Shown in pieces: positions 16,350 to 26,249 of a stretch of DNA of 64,000 nucleotides. Where the stretch lies: assembly GCA_947258565.1 (NCBI GenBank), contig CAMYJB010000005.1:46217-110216 (forward strand). The letters run 5' to 3'. The translations under genes and the position numbers were made by a program. The notes under the pieces were generated by a model. That model did no database searches, was not told the DNA's origin, and saw only the letters and a list, made by a program, of their open reading frames with translations. Positions within the stretch are counted from its first letter, which is position 1, and each line of letters starts with the position of its first letter. This DNA is from an uncultured Woeseiaceae bacterium (GTDB taxonomy: Bacteria; Pseudomonadota; Gammaproteobacteria; Steroidobacterales; Woeseiaceae).

Positions 16350-17462
16350 ATGGCCGAGAACGACAAGCATACCGACAGCCAGGATCTTGCAGCGATCCGC
16401 ACGCGCATCGACGAAATCGACGAGCGCATCCAGTCGCTGATCAATGAACGTGCACGGTATGCGCAGGAGGTCGGCATGTCGAAAGGCAAGCTGGCTTCGG
16501 CGGTCGATTATTACCGGCCGGAACGCGAGGCTGAAGTGCTGCGGAAAATCCAGGCCCGCAACGACGGCCCGATTCGTGACGAAGAGATGTTGCGCCTGTT
16601 CCGGGAGATCATGTCGGCGTGCCTGGCGCAACAGGAGCCGCTGAAGGTCGGATTCCTCGGCCCGGAAGGAACCTTTACCCAGACGGCCGTATTCAAGCAC
16701 TTCGGGCATTCGGCGCGCGCCCTGCCGTTTCACACGATTGACGAGATATTTCACGAGGTGGAGAGCGGCGTTGCCGACTTCGGCGTCGTGCCGATCGAAA
16801 ATTCGACCGAAGGCTCGGTGAATTACACACTGGACATGTTCCTGACCTCGCCGCTGAAAATCGCCGGCGAAATCGAGCTGCGGATCGAACAGCACCTGCT
16901 CGGCAGCGAGACCGGGCTCGACAAGATCGAACGAATTTGTGCGCACGAACAATCGCTCGCACAGTGTCGAAGCTGGTTGCGGGAGTACCTGCCGCACGTG
17001 GAACTCATCGGCATGTCCAGCAACGCCGCCGGCGCGCGCAGGGCCCGTGATGAGTCCGGCACTGCGGCGATCGGACCGGCAGTCGCCGCGGATGTTTACG
17101 ACCTGCAGATTCTTGTCAGCAACATAGAGGATCGTGCAGACAACGCGACGCGGTTCCTGGTGATCGGGCGCGAATTACTGGCGCCGAGCGGCGACGACAA
17201 GACCACCATACTGGTTTCGACGAGCGACACGGCAGAGGGCGCCGGGGTCTTGCACCAGCTGCTGCAACCGCTTGCCGGCCACGGCGTCAGCATGACACGC
17301 ATCGAGTCCCGGCCGTCCCGGCGCAGGAACTGGGACTACGTCTTCTTCATCGATCTCGACGGTCATGCGGACGAATCCCCGGCAAAGGAGGCACTTGCCG
17401 AACTCCAGGAGCGGAGCTCGCTGTTCCGGGTCCTCGGCGCCTATCCCAGGGCGGTCGGTTAG
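16350..17462 (+). CDS. pheA: Bifunctional chorismate mutase / prephenate dehydratase
   Basis: A 370-residue P-protein that makes phenylpyruvate from chorismate. Residues 1-95 are an AroQ-type chorismate mutase (RTRIDEIDERIQSLINERARYAQEV, with the EEMLRLFREIMSACL helix). Residues about 97-275 are prephenate dehydratase (VGFLGPEGTFTQTA, VVPIENSTEGSVNYTLDMF, and the NATRFLVIGRE motif with its catalytic Thr). Residues about 285-370 are a regulatory ACT domain whose ESRPSRRRNWDYVFFIDL segment holds the phenylalanine-binding ESRP. It starts 6 bp after serA and is probably in the same operon. Confidence 0.96.
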   Translation: MAENDKHTDSQDLAAIRTRIDEIDERIQSLINERARYAQEVGMSKGKLASAVDYYRPEREAEVLRKIQARNDGPIRDEEMLRLFREIMSACLAQQEPLKVGFLGPEGTFTQTAVFKHFGHSARALPFHTIDEIFHEVESGVADFGVVPIENSTEGSVNYTLDMFLTSPLKIAGEIELRIEQHLLGSETGLDKIERICAHEQSLAQCRSWLREYLPHVELIGMSSNAAGARRARDESGTAAIGPAVAADVYDLQILVSNIEDRADNATRFLVIGRELLAPSGDDKTTILVSTSDTAEGAGVLHQLLQPLAGHGVSMTRIESRPSRRRNWDYVFFIDLDGHADESPAKEALAELQERSSLFRVLGAYPRAVG

Positions 17463-17476
17463 GGCCTGGTAACACC

Positions 17477-18787
17477 ATGCACTACCTGAGCCATCCAGCG
17501 GCCATCCGCGACGCCGACGTAAGCGTGCCGGGCGATAAATCGGTGTCTCATCGCGCGATCATGCTCGGCAGCATCGCGGAGGGCGTCACGGAAGTACACG
17601 GTTTCCTGGCAGGCGAGGATTGTCTCGCCACCATGAGTGCCTTTCGCAGTCTGGGTGTCACCATAGAGCGCCCGGCCGCGACTCAACTGGTGATCCACGG
17701 TGTCGGGCTGCATGGGTTGCAGGCGCCGGACGCCGATCTCGACCTCGGCAATTCGGGGACGGCCATGCGGCTCATGGCCGGCGTGCTGGCCGGCCAGAAT
17801 TTCGCGGCAACATTGACCGGCGACGAGTCGCTGACCGGGCGGCCGATGCAGCGCATCATCACTCCGCTGAGCCGCATGGGTGCCGACATAGGCAGTCGTG
17901 ACGGCAGACCGCCGCTCGTAATCCGGGGAAATCCCGATCTCGAGGGCATTGATTACGCATTGCCGATGGCCAGTGCGCAGGTGAAGTCGGCAATCCTGCT
18001 CGCGGGGCTGTACGCGCGCGGCAGGACCACGGTTGCCGAACCGGCCGTAACGCGGGACCACACCGAGCGCATGCTCCGCGCGATGGGCGTTGCGGTCGAC
18101 ACGACGGACAGCCGCATCGGCGTCCTCGGGCCGGCGACACTGCAAGCAAGCCGCGTGGACGTGCCTGCTGATCTGTCCTCGGCTGCATTCGTCATTCTCG
18201 CGGCGCTGCTGGCGGACGAGGCGGAAATCCTGATTCGGGACGTAGGGGTGAATCCGACACGCACCGGCGTGGTGGATATCCTGCAGGCAATGGGAGCATC
18301 GATCAGCCTCGAGAACGCGCGCGACATGGGCGAAGAACCGGTAGCCGATATCCGGGTGCGATCCTCGACACTGCGTGGCATCGATGTGGATCCTGCGCTG
18401 GTCTCCCTGGCAATTGACGAATTCCCGGTGTTGTTCGTAGCGGCGGCGGTGGCGGATGGCAGCACCCGGTTTACCGGTATCGGCGAACTGCGGGTCAAGG
18501 AAAGCGACCGGATTGCCGCCATGGCGGCCGGCCTGCGCGCGCTCGGGATCCGGGTAGAAGAATCCGACGATGGCGCGCTCGTCCATGGAGGCCGGTTTTC
18601 GGGAGGACAGGTGCAAAGCTTCGGTGATCATCGCATCGCCATGTCGCTGGCAGTGGCAGGTACGGTTGCCGACGGGCCCGTGACCGTGAGAGACGTCACT
18701 GCCGTTGAGACCTCGTTTCCCGGTTTCGAGACCTGCCTGAAGCAGATTGGCGCTGATATCGTGTGTCGGCAGGACGCGCCCGCATGA
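17477..18787 (+). CDS. aroA: 3-phosphoshikimate 1-carboxyvinyltransferase (EPSP synthase)
   Basis: A 436-residue EPSP synthase, the sixth shikimate-pathway step. Diagnostic motifs are VPGDKSVSHRAIMLGSIAEG near the N-terminus, LGNSGTAMRLMAGVLAG, PMASAQVKSAILLAGLYA, and RVKESDRIAAMAAGLRALG near residue 350. It lies 14 bp downstream of pheA and its stop overlaps the cmk start as ATGA. In many gammaproteobacteria tyrA and a hisC copy sit between pheA and aroA; here they are absent. Confidence 0.96.
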   Translation: MHYLSHPAAIRDADVSVPGDKSVSHRAIMLGSIAEGVTEVHGFLAGEDCLATMSAFRSLGVTIERPAATQLVIHGVGLHGLQAPDADLDLGNSGTAMRLMAGVLAGQNFAATLTGDESLTGRPMQRIITPLSRMGADIGSRDGRPPLVIRGNPDLEGIDYALPMASAQVKSAILLAGLYARGRTTVAEPAVTRDHTERMLRAMGVAVDTTDSRIGVLGPATLQASRVDVPADLSSAAFVILAALLADEAEILIRDVGVNPTRTGVVDILQAMGASISLENARDMGEEPVADIRVRSSTLRGIDVDPALVSLAIDEFPVLFVAAAVADGSTRFTGIGELRVKESDRIAAMAAGLRALGIRVEESDDGALVHGGRFSGGQVQSFGDHRIAMSLAVAGTVADGPVTVRDVTAVETSFPGFETCLKQIGADIVCRQDAPA

Positions 18788-19473
18788 CCAAGGCACCGCC
18801 GGTTATCGCGATCGACGGGCCCAGCGGCTCAGGCAAGGGCACGATCGCCCGCCGGGTGGCGTCCACTCTCGGCTGGCACCTGCTCGACAGCGGAGCCCTG
18901 TATCGGCTCCTGGCGCTTGCCGCGACCCGCCGGGGAATCAGCCTGGACAACGCCGCTGCGCTCGCGGATCTCGCCGAGAATCTCGACGTGAGATTTGCAG
19001 CCGATGGCGACGGTGAAGGGCTCATATGGCTGGACGGCAAGCCCGTCCGGGACGAGCTGCGCACGGAGGAGGCGGGCCGCGGCGCCTCGACCGTGGCGGG
19101 ACTGCAGCCGGTGAGGACCGCGCTTTTGGCCCTGCAACGGAGCTTCTGCAAGCCCCCGGGACTGGTGGCTGACGGTCGCGATATGGGGACGCACGTATTC
19201 CCGGAAGCCGGGCTCAAGGTCTTCCTCACGGCCAGCGCGGAAGAACGCGCGCGAAGGCGACATAAGCAGTTGAATGACAAGGGTATTGATGTTAGCCTTG
19301 CCGCCCTTTCGCGGGACATAGAGGACCGTGACCGGCGGGATTCCGAGCGATCGGTCGCGCCGTTGAGGCCGGCAGGGGATGCCAGGATTCTGGATTCCTC
19401 GGGCCAGTCCATTGAAGCCGTGACAAACACGGTGCTGGACTGGGCCAGGGAACTGCTGGCTGAAGATCTCTAG
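18784..19473 (+). CDS. cmk: Cytidylate kinase
   Basis: A 229-residue CMP/dCMP kinase. The P-loop is IDGPSGSGKGTIARRVA (about residues 9-25), with LLDSGALYRLLAL for CMP binding, VADGRDMGTHVFPEA, and the lid-region RDIEDRDRRDSERSVAPLRPAGDA. The ATG at 18784 overlaps the aroA stop (ATGA) and gives the typical MTKAPPVIAIDGPSGSGKG N-terminus; an upstream in-frame start would run into aroA. The order aroA-cmk-rpsA is conserved in gammaproteobacteria. Confidence 0.95.
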   Translation: MTKAPPVIAIDGPSGSGKGTIARRVASTLGWHLLDSGALYRLLALAATRRGISLDNAAALADLAENLDVRFAADGDGEGLIWLDGKPVRDELRTEEAGRGASTVAGLQPVRTALLALQRSFCKPPGLVADGRDMGTHVFPEAGLKVFLTASAEERARRRHKQLNDKGIDVSLAALSRDIEDRDRRDSERSVAPLRPAGDARILDSSGQSIEAVTNTVLDWARELLAEDL

Positions 19474-19501
19474 ATTTTTCCAGGAAAGGATTGGGTCGAG
19501 T

Positions 19502-19526
19502 CGGACATGGAGTCCGGTTCTTTTTT
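19502..19526 (+). terminator. Short hairpin with T-tract between cmk and rpsA
   Basis: CGGAC (19502-19506), loop ATGGA and GTCCG (19512-19516) are followed by a T-rich run (GTTCTTTTTT). The stem is only 5 bp, so it may be a partial terminator at the end of the serC-cmk transcript. The remaining ~85 nt before rpsA form a leader that could carry the usual S1 autoregulation, but I recognise no defined motif. Confidence 0.45.
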
Positions 19527-19610
19527 GTAGTTTCCGTCAGCCACAGGACGTGGTGTGACGTTTTTTTGGGTATGGGCCCATGTCAATGCAGGGTCCTATT
19601 GGTTAATTAA

Positions 19611-21293
19611 ATGTCTGAAAGTTTTGCTGAGTTATTTGAAGAGAGTTTTGCGAGTCAACAGATAAAGCCCGGTTCAATCATCACCGGTACCGTTGTCGCA
19701 GTAAATGACGATGTCGTAATCGTCAGTGCCGGTCTCAAGTCAGAGGCCGTCATCCCCATCGAGCAGTTCAAGAACGATATACGCGAAGGCGAAATCGCCG
19801 TCGGCGATGAGGTCGAGGTCGCCCTGGATGCCGTCGAGGACGGCTTCGGCGAAACCCGGCTGTCCCGCGAGAAAGCCATTCGTGCGCGTACCTGGACGGA
19901 GCTCGAAAAAGCTTTTGAAAAAGGCGAGGTCGTGGAAGGCGTCATCAATGGCCGCGTCAAGGGCGGCTTCACGGTCGAGATCGACAACGTCCGCGCCTTT
20001 TTGCCCGGGTCTCTCGTCGACGTCCGTCCCGTGCGCGATCCCGCGTATCTCGAAGGCAAGAGCCTGGAATTCAAGGTCATCAAGCTCGACCAGCGTCGTA
20101 ACAACGTCGTGGTCTCGCGGCGCGCGGTCGTTGAGCAGGAATACTCCGAAGAGCGCGAGCAGCTGCTGGCGGAGTTGCAGGAAGGCAACACCGTCAAGGG
20201 AATCGTCAAGAATCTGACGGACTACGGCGCATTTGTCGACCTCGGCGGCATCGACGGTCTTCTGCATATCACCGACATGGCCTGGAAGCGCGTCAAGCAC
20301 CCGTCCGAAGTCGTGAACGTCGGCGACGAGATCGACGTTAAGATCCTCAAGTTCGACCGCGAGCGTCAGCGCGTATCGCTGGGCATGAAGCAGCTGGGCG
20401 ACGATCCGTGGAAGGATCTCGCGCGGCGCTATCCGCAGCAGACGCGACTGTTCGGCAAAGTCACGAATATTGCTGACTACGGTTGTTTCGTGGAGATCGA
20501 AGACGGCGTGGAAGGTCTCGTGCACGTATCCGAAATGGACTGGACCAACAAGAACGTCAATCCGTCGCGCATTGTGCAGGTAGGCGAAGAAGTGGAAGTC
20601 ATGGTCCTGGAGATCGACGAGGAGCGGCGCCGTATTTCGCTCGGTATCAAGCAGTGCAAGTCGAATCCCTGGGCCGAGTTTTCCGCAACCTACAACCGCG
20701 GCGACAAGGTCACCGGCCAGATCAAGTCGATTACCGACTTCGGGATCTTCATCGGCCTGCACGGTGGCATCGACGGTCTTGTGCATCTGTCCGACATCTC
20801 CTGGGATCTGACCGGGGAAGAGGCGGTGCGCAACTACAGCAAGGGTCAGGAAATAGAAGCGGCCGTGCTGGCAATTGACGCGGAGCGCGAGCGTATCTCG
20901 CTCGGCGTCAAGCAGCTCGAGAAGGATCCGTTCTCAGCCTGGCTCGCCGAGCATCCGAAGAACTCGATCGTTAAGGGCACCGTCACGGAAGTCGATGCGC
21001 GCGGCGCGCTGGTCGATCTCGGCGACGGCGTGATCGGCTCGTTGCGGGCGTCCGAGCTTGCGCGTGGCCGCGTCGAGGATGCGCGCATGGTGCTCAAGGT
21101 TGGCGAGGAAGTCGAAGCCAAGTTCACCAATGTCGATCGTAAGAACCGTTCCGTTGCGTTGTCGATCAAGGCGAAGGAGGTTTACGAGGAAGCCGAGGCG
21201 ATCAAGGACTACAAGTCCGAGGCCGGTTCGGCGCCCGTTGGCACCACGCTGGGAGAGCTTCTCAAGGAAAAAATGTCCGGCGGAAGCAAATAA
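19611..21293 (+). CDS. rpsA: 30S ribosomal protein S1
   Basis: A 560-residue S1 with six consecutive S1/OB-fold domains of about 75-87 residues each. The domain signatures repeat as [97 protein letters not shown] and [21 protein letters not shown]1 binds mRNA leaders and is needed for initiation on most messages; it represses its own translation in E. coli. The ATG has no strong Shine-Dalgarno just upstream, as is usual for rpsA. A strong hairpin follows the gene. Confidence 0.97.
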   Translation: MSESFAELFEESFASQQIKPGSIITGTVVAVNDDVVIVSAGLKSEAVIPIEQFKNDIREGEIAVGDEVEVALDAVEDGFGETRLSREKAIRARTWTELEKAFEKGEVVEGVINGRVKGGFTVEIDNVRAFLPGSLVDVRPVRDPAYLEGKSLEFKVIKLDQRRNNVVVSRRAVVEQEYSEEREQLLAELQEGNTVKGIVKNLTDYGAFVDLGGIDGLLHITDMAWKRVKHPSEVVNVGDEIDVKILKFDRERQRVSLGMKQLGDDPWKDLARRYPQQTRLFGKVTNIADYGCFVEIEDGVEGLVHVSEMDWTNKNVNPSRIVQVGEEVEVMVLEIDEERRRISLGIKQCKSNPWAEFSATYNRGDKVTGQIKSITDFGIFIGLHGGIDGLVHLSDISWDLTGEEAVRNYSKGQEIEAAVLAIDAERERISLGVKQLEKDPFSAWLAEHPKNSIVKGTVTEVDARGALVDLGDGVIGSLRASELARGRVEDARMVLKVGEEVEAKFTNVDRKNRSVALSIKAKEVYEEAEAIKDYKSEAGSAPVGTTLGELLKEKMSGGSK

Positions 21294-21306
21294 TACGTTA
21301 AAAAGG

Positions 21307-21337
21307 TAGCCCGGACCCTGCGGTCCGGGCTATATTT
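21307..21337 (+). terminator. Strong hairpin terminator after rpsA
   Basis: TAGCCCGGACC (21307-21317), loop CTGC and GGTCCGGGCTA (21322-21332) make an 11-bp perfect stem followed by TATTTGTC. The T-tract is imperfect, so partial read-through into ihfB 50 bp later is possible. Confidence 0.75.
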
Positions 21338-21387
21338 GTCAATACTATCGGTGGGTTACGCGCCCCGGCCAGGACCGAAGTGAAAAA

Positions 21388-21690
21388 ATGACAAAATCTG
21401 AACTCATAGAAGCTATTGCCCGGAAGCAGAAACACCTGCCTGCGAAAGACGTGGAACTGGCGGTGAAACACCTGCTGGACCTCATGAGCGATTCGCTCGC
21501 CAAAGGGCAGCGGATCGAGATCCGCGGCTTCGGCAGCTTCTCACTGCACTTTCGGCCGCCGCGTATCGGCCGCAATCCCAAGACCGGTGAAGCGGTAGCG
21601 CTGTCCGGCAAGTACGTCCCGCATTTCAAGCCGGGCAAGGATCTGCGCGAGCGGGTCAACGCCAGCCGGCACTTCCCGATCAAGAGCTGA
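21388..21690 (+). CDS. ihfB: Integration host factor subunit beta
   Basis: A 100-residue HU/IHF-family protein. [14 protein letters not shown] at the N-terminus, the [27 protein letters not shown] arm with the intercalating Pro of GRNPKTG, and [15 protein letters not shown] at the C-terminus identify the beta subunit. IHF bends DNA sharply at specific sites in recombination, replication and promoter control; its alpha partner is encoded at 39134-39433. It lies between rpsA and lapA, the usual position. Confidence 0.95.
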   Translation: MTKSELIEAIARKQKHLPAKDVELAVKHLLDLMSDSLAKGQRIEIRGFGSFSLHFRPPRIGRNPKTGEAVALSGKYVPHFKPGKDLRERVNASRHFPIKS

Positions 21691-21797
21691 ATGGCCGATT
21701 CCGGCGGCCGGCCGATCTTTGCCGGTTACCAAAATCGCGCTAAAGCAATACACTCTCATGCTACCAGAGCCGTAACTGGCCGCTTTGGAGTGAGCGA

Positions 21798-22094
21798 ATG
21801 TTGAAAAAGGCCGGCTTGATCATCCTGCTGATCGCTATTTTCGGTGTCATGGTCGTGTTCTCCTATCTGAACACCGGCGATGTCGAGGTCGACCTCGCGT
21901 TCGTCAGTGTCACGACATCCACCTCCATTGCATTCACCGTTGCGCTCGTCGCGGGGTGGCTACTGGGCGTTCTCAGTATGGGGCTGTATGCGCTGCGGCT
22001 GGTGAACGAGCGGCGCATATTGCGACGGGCGCTGCGCGTCTCGGAGTCGGAGGTGAGCTCGTTGCGCAATCTGCCGCTGTCCGATGCCGACTGA
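21798..22094 (+). CDS. lapA: Lipopolysaccharide assembly protein A (LapA/YciS)
   Basis: A 98-residue inner-membrane protein with two transmembrane helices (about 5-24 and 41-65) and a cytoplasmic coiled tail (ERRILRRALRVSESEVSSL). The family motif FSYLNTGDVEVDLAF is present. LapA works with LapB to control LpxC stability and lipopolysaccharide synthesis in E. coli. Its 3' end overlaps the lapB start by 11 bp. Confidence 0.92.
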   Translation: MLKKAGLIILLIAIFGVMVVFSYLNTGDVEVDLAFVSVTTSTSIAFTVALVAGWLLGVLSMGLYALRLVNERRILRRALRVSESEVSSLRNLPLSDAD

Positions 22095-23286
22095 GTCCAC
22101 GTTTCTCCTCGCGGGACTGTTCCTGCTGCTCGCGGCGGCAGGGTGGGCGATGGGCCGTTTCGGTGAGCGCGAAGAGGACCAGGCGCCGCCACCGCTCAAT
22201 ATCGATTATCTGAAAGGTCTGAATTTCCTGCTCAACGAGCAGACCGACCAGGCGCTGGAACATTTTCTCGAAATGGTACGGGTCGATGACAAGACGATCG
22301 AGACCCACTTCGCGCTCGGCAGCCTGTTCCGGCGCCGCGGCGAAGTGGATCGAGCCATTCGCATTCACCAGAACATCATTGCAAGGCCGGACCTGGCGGC
22401 CGAACAGAGAGACCAGGCGCTCTACTCGCTGGCCAAGGACTATCTGCATGCCGGCCTGCTGGATCGGGCCGAGAATCTCTTTTCGCGCCTGTCGCAGGGG
22501 TCCCGCTATCAGGTCCAGGCCCTTGAGTCGTTGTGCCGCATCTACGAGCAGGAAAAGGAATGGGAGCGTGCAGTCGACGCCGCCGAGAAGCTCGAGGTGT
22601 TGGGGGGCAGATCGCTGGCTTTGCAGATTGCGCATTATTATTGCGAACTGGCCGAAGCGGCCGCACGGCGCAATGACTACTCTGCTGCGCGCGCGTTTGT
22701 CAAAAAAGCGCAGACGGGCCGGCCCCGAACCATGCGCGGCGCTCTGACCCGCGCTCACATCGCGCAGGAAACGCATGACAGCAAGACCGCGTTGCGCCTC
22801 TATCATCGCATCATCGACGAAAACACCTACCTCATTGCAGAAGCGTTGCCCGAAATCGTTGCGATCTACACGCGCGAGGACGAGATTGCCGACCTCGAGC
22901 GCGCCCTGAAATCGCTGGTACAAAAACACCCGGAGATGAGCTCGCTGATCGCTTACACAGCGATCGTCAACGATATTGGCGGTATTCCCGTGATCGATGA
23001 CGTCGTCAGGGACTACATGCTGAACGAACCGACGTTGGCGGAGTTCGTCGACCTGCAGCGGCTCTCGGATCGGCCCCGTGACCAGGAGGAATCGGTGCTT
23101 GTAAAGATCCGCAAGGCGTTGAGCAAGCTGGCGACGGCGTCGCCGCGCTACCAGTGCCAGGAGTGCGGGTTTTCCAGTCAACGTCTCCTCTGGCAGTGCC
23201 CGAGCTGCCGAAACTGGGAAACGCAGCGGCCTGCCTCACGCGTGCAGTTCGATACGATTCTGCAGCACAGCATCACGAATTACTGA
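22084..23286 (+). CDS. lapB: Lipopolysaccharide assembly protein B (LapB/YciM)
   Basis: A 400-residue protein with an N-terminal membrane anchor (about 6-22), a cytoplasmic series of tetratricopeptide repeats (about 35-310) and a C-terminal rubredoxin-like metal site. That site reads YQCQECGF and LLWQCPSCRNWET (two CxxC pairs). In E. coli LapB recruits LpxC to the FtsH protease. The start MPTESTFLLAGLFLLLAAAGW overlaps lapA, supporting coupled synthesis. Length (E. coli 389) and all four Cys ligands are intact, so it looks functional. Confidence 0.95.
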   Translation: MPTESTFLLAGLFLLLAAAGWAMGRFGEREEDQAPPPLNIDYLKGLNFLLNEQTDQALEHFLEMVRVDDKTIETHFALGSLFRRRGEVDRAIRIHQNIIARPDLAAEQRDQALYSLAKDYLHAGLLDRAENLFSRLSQGSRYQVQALESLCRIYEQEKEWERAVDAAEKLEVLGGRSLALQIAHYYCELAEAAARRNDYSAARAFVKKAQTGRPRTMRGALTRAHIAQETHDSKTALRLYHRIIDENTYLIAEALPEIVAIYTREDEIADLERALKSLVQKHPEMSSLIAYTAIVNDIGGIPVIDDVVRDYMLNEPTLAEFVDLQRLSDRPRDQEESVLVKIRKALSKLATASPRYQCQECGFSSQRLLWQCPSCRNWETQRPASRVQFDTILQHSITNY

Positions 23287-23419
23287 ACAGATAGCGATTG
23301 CCGCATATCCGGTGGAAGCCGACAGTTTCGCAGGCTGTACTGCCGGCTCCGTTTTCCTAAGCTCCGATACCGCGCTGTAGTGGCGCGTCACACACCCGAT
23401 TGGTGAGAGGAGCCTTCGA

Positions 23420-23695
23420 ATGATCAAGTGGATAAGCAAACTTACCCTGTGCGCCATGCTGTTGCCTTTCCTGGCGCTGGCCGGGCCCGTCAACGTCAAT
23501 ACGGCGGACGCGGAGACTATTTCCGAATCGCTGGAGGGCGTTGGGCTCAGCAAGGCCCGCGCCATCGTCGAGTATCGCCGGAAGCATGGACCGTTCAAAT
23601 CGGCCAGCGATCTGTCTCTGGTCAAGGGGATCGGTGAGCGGACGGTGGAGCTGAATCGCGAAAATATCCTGGTCGCGCCCGCACCGAAAAAGTAG
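23420..23695 (+). CDS. Small exported ComEA-like helix-hairpin-helix protein
   Basis: A 91-residue protein with a signal peptide (1-21, MIKWISKLTLCAMLLPFLALA) and a single ComEA-type double helix-hairpin-helix DNA-binding domain. The domain runs VNVNTADAETISESLEGVGLSKARAIVEYRRKHGPF, then SLVKGIGERTVELNRENI. Small single-domain proteins like this bind DNA in the periplasm and may help DNA uptake; no other competence gene is nearby, so the role is open. GAGAGGAG precedes the ATG. It is separated from lapB by 133 bp and from galU by a palindrome-containing gap, so it is probably monocistronic. Confidence 0.85.
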   Translation: MIKWISKLTLCAMLLPFLALAGPVNVNTADAETISESLEGVGLSKARAIVEYRRKHGPFKSASDLSLVKGIGERTVELNRENILVAPAPKK

Positions 23696-23710
23696 CTGCC
23701 GCAGTTCGCT

Positions 23711-23746
23711 GACCGCACTGTGTCCTGCGACTGGCGCAGTGCGGTC
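23711..23746 (+). terminator. Perfect 10-bp inverted repeat downstream of the ComEA-like gene
   Basis: GACCGCACTG (23711-23720) and CAGTGCGGTC (23737-23746) are exact reverse complements with a 16-nt loop. No T-tract follows. It could end the upstream transcript or be an operator for galU. Confidence 0.4.
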
Positions 23747-23823
23747 GAATCCACTGCAAACCAGGCAAAGAAACGCGCGCTATTATTGGCTATCATGCGC
23801 ACCTCGCCAGCAGATGAGGGAGC

Positions 23824-24699
23824 ATGACATTGAGCCACAGGATTCGAGCGGCTGTATTTCCGGTCGCCGGGCGGGGAACCCGGTTCCTGCCCGCAACCAA
23901 GGCCAGCCCCAAGGAAATGTTGCCAATAGTCGACAAACCGCTGATCCAGTATGCGGTCGAGGAAGCTATTGACGCAGGAGCGACCAAGCTCGTCTTCGTG
24001 ACCGGCAGTTCCAAACGCGCGATCGAGGATCATTTCGACACCGACCCGGAACTCGAATCCGCGTTGCAGGAGGCGGGCAAGGACGACTTGCTGCATACAA
24101 TCAAGAATATCGTGCCCGACGGCGTGGCCTGCATCTACATCCGCCAGGGCGAGCCGCTCGGCCTGGGTCATGCAGTCCTGTGTGCGCGGCCCGCAGTCGG
24201 CAACGAGCCGTTTTTCGTGCATCTTGCCGACGACCTGATCGCCGGCGACGTGCCCTGCCTGACGCAGATGGCAGCGCAACATCAACGCCATGGCGGCGGT
24301 GTGATCGCCGTGGAAACAGTGCCGGCGGAGGAAACTTCCAGCTACGGGATCGTCGCTGTCGACGAAGCAGACGACAACCGTATTGTCCGCATAGTGGAGA
24401 AACCGGCTCCGGAAAATGCGCCGTCCAATCTTGCGGTGGTCGGGCGCTACCTGCTGCCGGGAGCGATCTTTGACAAGCTCGAAACAACCGGACGCGGCGC
24501 GGGCGGGGAAATCCAGCTCACCGACGCGATCGCCGACCTGCTCGACGAGAGCCCGGTTTATGCCTACGCTTTCGAAGGAGAGCGATTCGACTGCGGCAAC
24601 AAGCTCGGCTACCTGAAGGCAACCGTGGCACATGGCCTCGCGCACGCGGACACGGGGGACGCTTTCCGCAAATACCTCAGTGAACTGATTGCCGAATAG
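23824..24699 (+). CDS. galU: UTP-glucose-1-phosphate uridylyltransferase
   Basis: A 291-residue nucleotidyltransferase that makes UDP-glucose, the precursor of lipopolysaccharide core, capsule and exopolysaccharide sugars. The N-terminal signature is [38 protein letters not shown]. Substrate-binding segments [13 protein letters not shown]-like (here [15 protein letters not shown]), [34 protein letters not shown] and [14 protein letters not shown] are all intact. It is of normal length and apparently monocistronic. Confidence 0.96.
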   Translation: MTLSHRIRAAVFPVAGRGTRFLPATKASPKEMLPIVDKPLIQYAVEEAIDAGATKLVFVTGSSKRAIEDHFDTDPELESALQEAGKDDLLHTIKNIVPDGVACIYIRQGEPLGLGHAVLCARPAVGNEPFFVHLADDLIAGDVPCLTQMAAQHQRHGGGVIAVETVPAEETSSYGIVAVDEADDNRIVRIVEKPAPENAPSNLAVVGRYLLPGAIFDKLETTGRGAGGEIQLTDAIADLLDESPVYAYAFEGERFDCGNKLGYLKATVAHGLAHADTGDAFRKYLSELIAE

Positions 24700-24740
24700 C
24701 GTCTGCCGCGCGTCAATCCTGATACTCGTGGACCCATCGA

Positions 24741-26144
24741 ATGCGTAGACTATCGCTGCTCGTATCACTGCTATTTCTGGATACTGCCAGTGCCCAGCAG
24801 TCTTACCTGGTCGACTGGGACGCTGTGGGCCGCGAGGCCATCGACCACCTGGTAGAGCTCGTCCAGATTCCCTCCGTCAATCCGCCCGGCGACGAAACCG
24901 CGGTGGCCGACTACATCCGGGCCGTGCTTGCTGCGGAGGGCATCGATTCGAAGTTGTATGCGCTGGACCCGGAACGCGCGAACCTCGTTGCACGGCACAA
25001 GGGAAACGGCAGCAAGCGCCCGATCCTGATCATGGGACACACGGACGTCGTCGGCGTGCAGCCGGAGAAGTGGTACGCGGACCCGTTTTCGGGAATTCGG
25101 AAGGATGGCTACATCTACGGCCGCGGCACGCTCGACGACAAGGATAATGTCGCCGCCGGCATGATGGTAATGATCCTGCTAAAGCGACTGGGCGTCGAAC
25201 TGGATCGCGACGTGATCTTCCTGGCCGAGTCCGGTGAGGAGGGGACGCCGGACGTCGGTATCAATTTCATGGTCGAGAAGCACTGGGACGTCATCGATGC
25301 TGAATACAGCATCGCGGAGGGCGGACAAGGCGTTATCCGCGACGGCCGCGTGCACACCTTCGGCATCGAGACTACCGAGAAAATGCCGCGACGCGTTACG
25401 CTGGTGGCACGCGGTACGCCGGGTCACGGTTCGGTGCCACGGCTGGACAATGCGGTGATGATTCTGGCAAGTGCTGTTGCAAAGGCGTCAGCCTGGCAGA
25501 CCGAGATGCGGCTCAACGAAACGACGGAGACCTACTTTCGCCGCCTCGCCGCAATCTCGCCGCCGGACGAGGCCCTGCTGTACGAAAATGTCACCAACCC
25601 GGAGATGACGCAGGCGGTACAGCAACAGTTCCTCGAAACTTTTCCGTACCACTACTCGATATTGCGCACGTCGGTCGTGCCAACCGTTATCGATGCCGGT
25701 TTTCGCCGCAACGTCATCCCGTCCGAGGCGTCGGCTATCCTTGATATCCGTATGCTGCCGGATGAAGACGTGGATGGCTTCCACAGGAAGCTCGCCGCCG
25801 TCATCGACGATCCGCGTGTCGAGATCGTTCCGGAGCCGGTCTATCGGCCCGCGGCTCCGCCTTCGGGAATCGACAACGAAATGTTCCAGACGCTGGAAAG
25901 GGTCGCCGTTGAAATGTATCCGGAAGCAACGGTGTTGCCCATAATGAGCACTGGTGCGACGGACATGGCGCAGATGCGCGCCAAGGGCGTGCAATCCTAC
26001 GGTATCGGGCCAGCTCGCACGATCAATGAGATCAACAGCGGCTTTGGCGCTCATGGCGATAACGAGCGCGTTGCGGAAGACGCGTTTGTAAGCATGGTCG
26101 AGTATCTGTGGCGCGTCGTCCTGGAGATAGCCGCGAGCGGCTGA
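24741..26144 (+). CDS. Exported M20-family metallopeptidase
   Basis: A 467-residue M20/M25/M40 zinc peptidase with a signal peptide (1-18, ending DTASAQQ). Metal and catalytic residues are in ILIMGHTDVV, DGYIYGRGTLDDKDNVAA (bridging Asp) and FLAESGEEGTPD (Glu-Glu); the lid domain has the RGTPGHGSVPRLDNAV segment. Members are carboxypeptidases or dipeptidases of secreted peptide breakdown. It lies directly upstream of an S46 dipeptidyl-peptidase, so the pair could digest peptides in the periplasm. Substrate not predictable from sequence. Confidence 0.9.
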   Translation: MRRLSLLVSLLFLDTASAQQSYLVDWDAVGREAIDHLVELVQIPSVNPPGDETAVADYIRAVLAAEGIDSKLYALDPERANLVARHKGNGSKRPILIMGHTDVVGVQPEKWYADPFSGIRKDGYIYGRGTLDDKDNVAAGMMVMILLKRLGVELDRDVIFLAESGEEGTPDVGINFMVEKHWDVIDAEYSIAEGGQGVIRDGRVHTFGIETTEKMPRRVTLVARGTPGHGSVPRLDNAVMILASAVAKASAWQTEMRLNETTETYFRRLAAISPPDEALLYENVTNPEMTQAVQQQFLETFPYHYSILRTSVVPTVIDAGFRRNVIPSEASAILDIRMLPDEDVDGFHRKLAAVIDDPRVEIVPEPVYRPAAPPSGIDNEMFQTLERVAVEMYPEATVLPIMSTGATDMAQMRAKGVQSYGIGPARTINEINSGFGAHGDNERVAEDAFVSMVEYLWRVVLEIAASG

Positions 26145-26249
26145 CCCGGGAACGTTTGCGGCGCTGTCGGGTCGATAGATTCACAATCCGGGCCGGTCGC
26201 GCAGGTCGACCAGCGCAGGAAAGTACGCTTCTTATCTTGGTGAATACGA